Assembly: GCA_049511115.1 (NCBI GenBank) | Contig: JBEKYH010000129.1 | Span: forward strand, 1 to 11,024 | Source: JBEKYH01 sp049511115 | GTDB lineage: Bacteria > Planctomycetota > Phycisphaerae > Tepidisphaerales > Tepidisphaeraceae | Length of the DNA: 11,024 nucleotides | Reading direction: 5' to 3' | Shown here: piece by piece, positions 6,541-11,024 of the stretch | Position numbering within the stretch: the stretch's first letter is position 1 | How the letters are laid out: every line of letters starts with the position of its first letter | Position numbers and translations under genes: made by a program | The notes under the pieces: model-generated | Seen by the model: the letters and a program-made list of their open reading frames with translations, nothing else | What the model was told of the DNA's origin: nothing | Databases searched by the model: none

Positions 6541-7600
6541 CATCGCCATCACATCCCTCTACCTCCCCTCCGGCAGCAAGATCGGCGTCGGCTATCAGGT
6601 TCACTACCTGGCCAACGAACTCATCCGCCGCGGACACCAGGTGACAGTCTTCAGTCAATCCGGCCCGAGCGACGATTCGCTCTATAAGGTCGAAGTCGTC
6701 GAATCCGGCCGCCGCCTGCGCACCTTCGGCTTCGCCTGGGCGCTGCGCCGCTATGATTTCTCCCGCTTCGACGTGCTCAACGCCCACGGCGACGATTGGT
6801 TTCTCGCCGGCCGCAAACGCCCGCGCCACGTTCACACTTATCACGGCTCATGCCTTGCCGAAATGTTCAACGCGACCGGCCTGGCCGCCCGCGCCCGCAT
6901 GGGCATGCTCGCCGCCTGCGAATTTAATTCGCTCCTGCTGGCCGATGAAACCGTGGCTGTTTCGGAAAACACGCGGCGTTACATCCCCTTCATCCGCCAC
7001 GTCATTCCCTGCGGGGTAAACCTGCAAACTTTCGCCCCCGGCTCAACGAAATCGCCGCAGCCCAGTCTTCTCTTCGTCGGCACCATGCACGGCCGCAAGC
7101 GCGGAGCGATGCTTTTGGATTTATTCCAGAAAAAAATCAAACCCGCCGTCCCCAATGCCGAATTCTGGGCCGTTTGCGAAAACGAAATCGCCGGCGACGG
7201 GGTCCGCTGGTTCGGCCGCATCCCAACCCCCGAACTCGCCGAACTCTATCGCACCGCCTGGCTCTTCTGCCTCCCCAGCACTTACGAGGGATTCGGCGTG
7301 CCATATGTGGAGGCAATGGCCGCCGGAACGCCCGTCGTCGCCTCCCCCAATCCCGGCGCGGTAGAAGTCACCCAATCGGGAACCGCTGGCGTAATCGCCA
7401 ATGATGACGAGCTCGCCGAAACGATCATCAATGTTCTGCAGGACGACGCCCTGCGCTCCAAACTCCGCGAAGCCGGCCTGCTTCGCGCCCGCGATTTTTC
7501 CTGGGACACGGTCTGCGCCCGATACGAGGCGCTGTATTGCGGCAAACAAGTTCGCGCCGCGCAACCTCCGCCGCAGCCTCAAGAGACGCTCGCTCCATGA
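6536..7600 (+). CDS. GT4-family glycosyltransferase, TTG start
   Basis: A 354-residue GT-B enzyme. N-terminal half: MNIAITSLYLPSG, the Gly loop KIGVGYQVHYLANEL (15-29), RRGHQVTVFS (31-40), NAHGDDWFLAG (82-92) and HVHTYHGS (98-105), typical of GT4 acceptor domains. Donor half: LLFVGTMHGRKRGAMLL (178-194), with K188 near the phosphate site, FGRIPTPELAELY (226-238), and EX7E in YEGFGVPYVEAMAAGTPVVAS (read from Y250; E251, E259). The C-terminus ends in a Pro/Gln-rich tail (QPPPQPQ, 343-349). TTG 6536 is the only start codon between the in-frame TAA at 6509-6511 and the first beta strand, which decides the start. It lies inside the last degenerate unit of the 8-bp repeat and has no visible Shine-Dalgarno sequence. 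The stop overlaps the next ATG as ATGA. Confidence 0.92.
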   Translation: MNIAITSLYLPSGSKIGVGYQVHYLANELIRRGHQVTVFSQSGPSDDSLYKVEVVESGRRLRTFGFAWALRRYDFSRFDVLNAHGDDWFLAGRKRPRHVHTYHGSCLAEMFNATGLAARARMGMLAACEFNSLLLADETVAVSENTRRYIPFIRHVIPCGVNLQTFAPGSTKSPQPSLLFVGTMHGRKRGAMLLDLFQKKIKPAVPNAEFWAVCENEIAGDGVRWFGRIPTPELAELYRTAWLFCLPSTYEGFGVPYVEAMAAGTPVVASPNPGAVEVTQSGTAGVIANDDELAETIINVLQDDALRSKLREAGLLRARDFSWDTVCARYEALYCGKQVRAAQPPPQPQETLAP

Positions 7601-8799
7601 CCGCACCGCGCACCCTCAACGTCGCCCTCATTCCCAGCGCCTTTCACCCCAGCGTCGGCGGCGTGGAAGAACTGGTCCGCCAGCTCGCCCTGGAGCAGCG
7701 CCGTCGCGGCTCTGATTCTCGTGTTGCCACCAATCGCTGGCCGCGCGATCTGCCGCAGACCGAACTTGTCGATGGCATCCCCGTCACGCGATATGCCTTC
7801 CGCGTCGGCGGCGGCGATCTGCGGCGTAACCTCGCCGCGGCCGCTTTCTTTCAGCCAACGGTTCGCCGCCTCTGCCGCGATTTGAAATCAGCAGGCACCG
7901 ACGTCCTGAATCTTCAATGCATCAGTTGCAACGCCCCCTACGCCGTCGCCGCCGCCAAATCGCTCGGCCTGCCGCTCGTTGTCACGCTCCAAGGCGAACT
8001 AACCATGGACGCCAACCAGATCTTCCAGCGCCCGCGCGAACAGGAAATGTATCGCCAGACCCTCGCCGACGCCGATGCCGTTACCGCCTGCTCCAGGCAG
8101 ACGCTGCGCGAGGCGGAAGACTTCTACGGAGATCGTCTTTCCGAAAAATCCCGCGTCATTTACAATGGCGTTAACTTGGGTGAATTCGCGGCCGCTACCC
8201 CGCACCATTGGCCGCGCCCCTATATCCTCGCCATCGGCCGCCACGTTCGCCAAAAAGGATTCGACGTACTTCTAAACGCTTTCGCCAAAGCCGGCGCGCA
8301 ATCGCACGACCTCCTCATCGCCGGCGACGGCCCTGAACGAAGCGCCCTGGAAACCCTTGCCGGTCAACTTCATCTCGGCAAATCGATCCAGTTCCTCGGC
8401 AGCGTCACTCATTTCAAGGCCGTTGAGTTATTCCTCGGTTGCTCCTTCTTCGTCCTCCCCTCTCGACACGAGCCGATGGGCATCGTAAACCTGGAAGCCA
8501 TGGCGGCGGGAAAACCGGTCATCGCCACCAACGTCGGCGGCGTGCCGGAGTTGGTGCTTCATGACCAGACTGGATTGCTCGTGCCGCCCGACAACGCCGA
8601 AGCCATGGCCGCCGCAATCGCCGCTCTTGTGCGTGACGCCGATCTGCGGGGGCGGTTTGGCGAGGCCGGTCGCCGGCGCGCCGTTCAGTTCTCCTGGCCG
8701 GCCCTGGCCGACCAGTACGATCAGGTTTACCGCGAAGCAATCCAGCGCCGCGCCGCCGGCCGGCGCGTTCCCGCTCATTCGGCCGCGACAGGAGTCTGA
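7597..8799 (+). CDS. GT4-family glycosyltransferase (GT-B)
   Basis: The most canonical GT4 protein here, 400 residues. Acceptor domain: LNVALIPSAFHPSVGGVEELVRQLA (7-31, read in parts) with the SVGGVEE loop (19-25), VVTLQGE (128-134), ADAVTACS (159-166) and VIYNGVN (187-193). Donor domain: YILAIGRHVRQKGFDVLL (209-226) with R215 and K220, LLIAGDGPER (239-248), IQFLGSV (264-270), the EX7E motif HEPMGIVNLEAMAAGKPVIA (291-310; E292, E300), and the closing GGVPELV...TGLLVPP segment (314-331). The start is ATG 7597, overlapping the previous stop; an in-frame extension back to 7537 lies within the preceding gene and adds a basic, non-homologous stretch, so it is rejected. The last 20 residues are Arg/Ala-rich and probably disordered. 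The end of the gene carries the ribosome-binding site of the next one. Confidence 0.95.
   Translation: MTAPRTLNVALIPSAFHPSVGGVEELVRQLALEQRRRGSDSRVATNRWPRDLPQTELVDGIPVTRYAFRVGGGDLRRNLAAAAFFQPTVRRLCRDLKSAGTDVLNLQCISCNAPYAVAAAKSLGLPLVVTLQGELTMDANQIFQRPREQEMYRQTLADADAVTACSRQTLREAEDFYGDRLSEKSRVIYNGVNLGEFAAATPHHWPRPYILAIGRHVRQKGFDVLLNAFAKAGAQSHDLLIAGDGPERSALETLAGQLHLGKSIQFLGSVTHFKAVELFLGCSFFVLPSRHEPMGIVNLEAMAAGKPVIATNVGGVPELVLHDQTGLLVPPDNAEAMAAAIAALVRDADLRGRFGEAGRRRAVQFSWPALADQYDQVYREAIQRRAAGRRVPAHSAATGV
8749..8767 (+). other. Strong all-GC hairpin near the 3' end of the GT4 gene
   Basis: CGCGCCG (8749-8755) can pair with CGGCGCG (8761-8767) around a 5-nt loop, giving seven G-C pairs. It lies about 22 nt before the AGGAG of the next gene. 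An alternative perfect 12-bp palindrome, CGCCGGCCGGCG (8754-8765), overlaps it. There is no T-run, so it is not an intrinsic terminator; a role in transcript stability or coupling is only a guess. Confidence 0.35.
8790..8794 (+). promoter_or_regulatory. Shine-Dalgarno sequence AGGAG for the GT87-like gene
   Basis: AGGAG at 8790-8794 lies 11 nt before ATG 8806 and overlaps the last codons of the preceding gene. It is the clearest ribosome-binding site in the window and supports the ATG 8806 start; most other genes here have none and rely on start/stop overlap. Confidence 0.65.
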
Positions 8800-8805
8800 T
8801 TCTCG

Positions 8806-9975
8806 ATGTCTTCCCTGGAACCGGACCTCGGTCCGCTCACCTTATGGCGAAATGGTCTTCTCCTGACATTGCTGGCCTGGTTGCTCACCTCGCTGTTTTA
8901 TCATCAGGCGTTCGATTCCTCCCCGCGCCCCGCGGAACTTCGCGAAGCGTTTACCCAGGCGCGCCTGGTCGCCGAAAGCAAATCGCCGCCGATCTATCCA
9001 TCGCTCGACGCCCTGGCCATGTGGCCGCTCGACCGGCTGCCGCTCGATGTGGCGATTCATCTCTGGTTTTTCCTGTGCGTGATTTCGTTGCTCTTCAGCA
9101 TCGGCCTGTTCGCGCTCGCCGCGGGAATTCAGCTTCACGACGCCGCGCCCCTGGGCATCATGATGATCATCGGCTTCCGCTATCAGCCGACGATCCTCGA
9201 TTTCTGGCAGGGCCAATTCGATCTGCCGGTGCTGGCACTGCTCTGCGCGGCTTATCTCGCCGGCAGCCGCGACCGGATCTATTGGCTCGCCGCCTGCCTG
9301 GCCGGCGCGGCGCTCATGAAGCCCTGGATGATCGGATTCTTCATCTACCTGCTCATCCGCCGCCGGCCGCTCGCCTTCATCTGGGCGATGATTCTCTACG
9401 CCTCCGTTGCCGCGGCCCTGCTCGCCAAAGCCGGCTGGCATGACTGGTCGCGCCTCCCGAGCATGATGCTCCATCTGCCCAATCTCGATCTCAATTATGG
9501 CTTTGCCAATCAATCCATCCTCGGTTTCGCCCGCGTGCATTTCGGCCCCAATCCCGACGCCGAACCCTGGGTGGATGACCCGATCGTCATGTACTCTGTC
9601 GTTGCCGCGGGATTCCTCGCCCTGCTCTGCGGCCTGTGGCTCGCCTGCCGCCGCGCTCCCGCCGCGCGCGGCGACCGCGCCCGCTTGCTCTTTGGCCTGG
9701 TGGTGGCTTCCCTGCTGATGGCCCTCCCCTATTGTCGGCCGGCCTATTTCGTATTCCTCCTCCCGGTCTTCTGGACGCTCTTGACCGCCGACGGAATCAC
9801 CGGCTCCGTCCGCGCCGCGGGAGTCGCAGTTTATGCGGTCTTCACCCAGCCGTTTGAAACTCCGCACACGCTCGCCACCGGCTGGGACACCCTGATGCCC
9901 TCGGCCTTTTTCTTCGCTAACGTCGTCCTCTGGATGGTGCTCCTCGCGGCCATCCGCCGCAGGCGCCTCGCGTGA
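8806..9975 (+). CDS. GT87-like polyprenyl-phosphate-sugar-dependent membrane glycosyltransferase
   Basis: A 389-residue integral membrane protein with many hydrophobic segments (roughly 17-33, 84-107, 114-127, 139-153, 158-183, 187-207, 260-281, 293-309, 313-327, 335-347 and 366-383). It resembles GT87 (DUF2029) enzymes, GT-C transferases that use a polyprenyl-phosphate sugar on the outer face of the membrane. The resemblance rests on PPIYPSLDALAMWPLDRLPL (61-80), the QGQFDLPVLALL stretch (135-146), LAGAALMKPWMIGFF (165-179), the basic loop LIRRRPLAF (183-191) and FANQSILGF (233-241). In GT87 members the catalytic base is an Asp in the first external loop; D37 is the only Asp between the first membrane segment and about residue 65, so it is the candidate, by inference only. 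The gene starts 6 nt after the preceding stop with a good AGGAG. It is the only membrane protein in the window. Confidence 0.82.
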   Translation: MSSLEPDLGPLTLWRNGLLLTLLAWLLTSLFYHQAFDSSPRPAELREAFTQARLVAESKSPPIYPSLDALAMWPLDRLPLDVAIHLWFFLCVISLLFSIGLFALAAGIQLHDAAPLGIMMIIGFRYQPTILDFWQGQFDLPVLALLCAAYLAGSRDRIYWLAACLAGAALMKPWMIGFFIYLLIRRRPLAFIWAMILYASVAAALLAKAGWHDWSRLPSMMLHLPNLDLNYGFANQSILGFARVHFGPNPDAEPWVDDPIVMYSVVAAGFLALLCGLWLACRRAPAARGDRARLLFGLVVASLLMALPYCRPAYFVFLLPVFWTLLTADGITGSVRAAGVAVYAVFTQPFETPHTLATGWDTLMPSAFFFANVVLWMVLLAAIRRRRLA

Positions 9976-10013
9976 CCACCCAAGAGAAGAGGAGTTTGTC
10001 TTTGTCCGTCTCT

Positions 10014-10041
10014 CAGTCCTAGGCCCTCAGTCCTCAGTCCT
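10014..10041 (+). repeat. 7-bp tandem repeat in the intergenic gap (unit CAGTCCT)
   Basis: Four consecutive heptamers in register: CAGTCCT (10014), AGGCCCT (10021, degenerate), CAGTCCT (10028) and CAGTCCT (10035). The longer word CTCAGTCCT occurs three times, at 10012, 10026 and 10033. The array ends in a T5 run (10041-10045) just before ATG 10049. The rest of the 73-nt gap has a purine tract (9981-9994) and no recognisable promoter or hairpin terminator. Confidence 0.8.
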
Positions 10042-10048
10042 TTTTCTA

Positions 10049-11024
10049 ATGCCCTCCATCTGCATCATCCACGAAGCCATCAGCAAGGACAGCGCCATCT
10101 CCAAGGTGGCTCTCGTCCACGTGCGCACGGCGCTGGAAGCCGGTTGGAACGTCTCCGTCGTCGCCAAGTATCTCGATCCCTCATTGCACGATTCCGTCGA
10201 ATGGCTGCGCCTCACCGTGCCCCGTCGGTCGTTCTTCCTTAAATGGATCACCGCCCGTCATTTCATTCGCCAGGCCATGGGCAACCGTCAGTTCGACGTA
10301 ATTCAAGCTCACCAGCCGCAGGTCGCCGACATCTCTGATGTCTTCTCCTGCCACTTTCTCACGCGCGTCGCTTACGAGCGAAAATGCCTCGAAACCCGCG
10401 CCGGCCTGCGCCCAAAGTTCATCCGCCTCCAACAGCAAGGCGTGCTTTACGCCGAGGACCGCTGCTACCGCCGCTTCAATCCGCAAACCCATATCCTGTT
10501 TTGCAGCGATCTCATCCGCGATGAGTTTGCCCGCCTCTACGGCCTGCCGCCCTCGCAGGATGTGCTCATCCTGCACGCGCCGCCGCCTCACGACCTCTCC
10601 GATGAAACCCGCCGCGCCGCCCGCGCCAAACTCGTCGGCGATTTTCCCGGACTCGTGATTGGCTACCTCGGCGGTCTCCACGAGCGCAAAGGATATAAGC
10701 GATTAATCCCAGCTATCGCCAACGACCCGGGCCTCTTCCTCCTCATGGCCGGCGCTAATTGCCAGGGTTACTCGCCCCCTGAATTGGCCGGTCGAATTCG
10801 CGGTCTGGGATTGGTGGACGACGTCTCGACGTTTTACGCCGCCTGCGACTGCATCGCCGTCCCCAGCCTGTTCGAGCCGCTCGGCCTGGTCGCCCTTGAG
10901 GCCGCCGCGCACGGCGTCCCCGTCATCGCCACCGAAGAAGTCGGCGTCCTCCCCGCCCTCCTGCAATTCGGCGCGGGAGCCAAGTGGTCGCCGTCTCAGC
11001 CGCTGGGAACTGTCGCCCGCGCTC
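10049..11024 (+). CDS. GT4-family glycosyltransferase, right-truncated
   Basis: An open frame of 325 codons from ATG 10049 that runs off the right edge with no stop. It begins MPSICIIHEAISKDSAISK, then LEAGWNVSVVAKYLD (29-43), FDVIQAHQP (82-90), a VFSCHFLTRVAYE segment (98-110) typical of GT4 proteins where the first His-containing loop follows the DxxxxH region, and ILFCSDLIRDEF (149-160). The donor domain opens with LVIGYLGGLHERKGYKRLI (202-220; R213, K214), then LLMAGAN (231-237), VDDVSTFYAACDCIAVPS (256-273) and the EX7E motif FEPLGLVALEAAAHGVPVIAT (275-295; E276, E284). Only the last 50 or so residues are missing. No in-frame start codon exists upstream back to at least 9989, so ATG 10049 is preferred although no Shine-Dalgarno sequence precedes it; the bases just upstream are pyrimidines and the 7-bp repeat. 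It follows a 73-nt gap and may open a new transcription unit. Confidence 0.92.
   Translation, partial: MPSICIIHEAISKDSAISKVALVHVRTALEAGWNVSVVAKYLDPSLHDSVEWLRLTVPRRSFFLKWITARHFIRQAMGNRQFDVIQAHQPQVADISDVFSCHFLTRVAYERKCLETRAGLRPKFIRLQQQGVLYAEDRCYRRFNPQTHILFCSDLIRDEFARLYGLPPSQDVLILHAPPPHDLSDETRRAARAKLVGDFPGLVIGYLGGLHERKGYKRLIPAIANDPGLFLLMAGANCQGYSPPELAGRIRGLGLVDDVSTFYAACDCIAVPSLFEPLGLVALEAAAHGVPVIATEEVGVLPALLQFGAGAKWSPSQPLGTVARA

Noticed and set aside
8842..9867. Long antisense open frame (341 codons) opposite the GT87-like gene
   Set aside because: Its translation is rich in Gly, Glu, Ala and Arg with no family motif, as expected for the complement of a GC-rich membrane-protein gene; the sense strand has clear GT87-like features.
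10041..10045. Intrinsic terminator T-run before the last GT4 gene
   Set aside because: T5 is too short and no GC-rich hairpin precedes it; the bases before it are the 7-bp tandem repeat.

Overview
The window is a one-strand block of eleven consecutive glycosyltransferase genes, all on the + strand, with no other gene type between them. Base composition is GC-rich and codons strongly prefer C in the third position. Starts include ATG, GTG and TTG, and most genes lack a clear Shine-Dalgarno sequence. This fits a high-GC, probably Gram-negative or PVC-type environmental bacterium. Planctomycetota is a tentative guess from overall style, not a demonstrated assignment.

Layout. Positions 3-203 hold the 3' end of a GT2-type glycosyltransferase that begins upstream. 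Positions 200-1180 hold its tandem paralogue, another GT2 enzyme. Then come a second-type GT2 (1177-2124), a DUF6492-like putative glycosyltransferase (2121-3023), a TuaH-like GT-B enzyme (3020-4126) and a GT4 enzyme (4130-5278). These first six are joined by 4-nt start/stop overlaps or a 3-nt gap and look like one translationally coupled transcript. After a 47-nt gap comes a GT4 enzyme (5326-6477). After a 58-nt gap filled by an 8-bp tandem repeat come GT4 (6536-7600), GT4 (7597-8799) and a membrane GT87-like enzyme (8806-9975). After a 73-nt gap containing a 7-bp tandem repeat, a further GT4 gene (10049 onward) runs off the right edge. No gene-free stretch exceeds 300 bases.

How they may work together. 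GT2 and GT4 enzymes usually act in the cytoplasm with nucleotide-sugar donors, building a glycan on a lipid carrier or a protein. GT87 enzymes are multi-spanning membrane proteins that use polyprenyl-phosphate sugars on the outer face of the membrane. Together they suggest a long, heteropolymeric surface glycan (O-antigen, capsule, exopolysaccharide) or a glycoprotein glycan. No flippase, polymerase, ABC exporter or sugar-nucleotide synthesis gene is in view, so the product and export route cannot be read here.

The least ordinary signals are the tandem GT2 duplication at the left edge, a 15-bp in-frame duplication just before the DDD motif of the second GT2 copy, and two different short tandem repeats that fill intergenic gaps directly in front of GT4 start codons. 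I see no mobile element, CRISPR array, RNA gene or convincing terminator.
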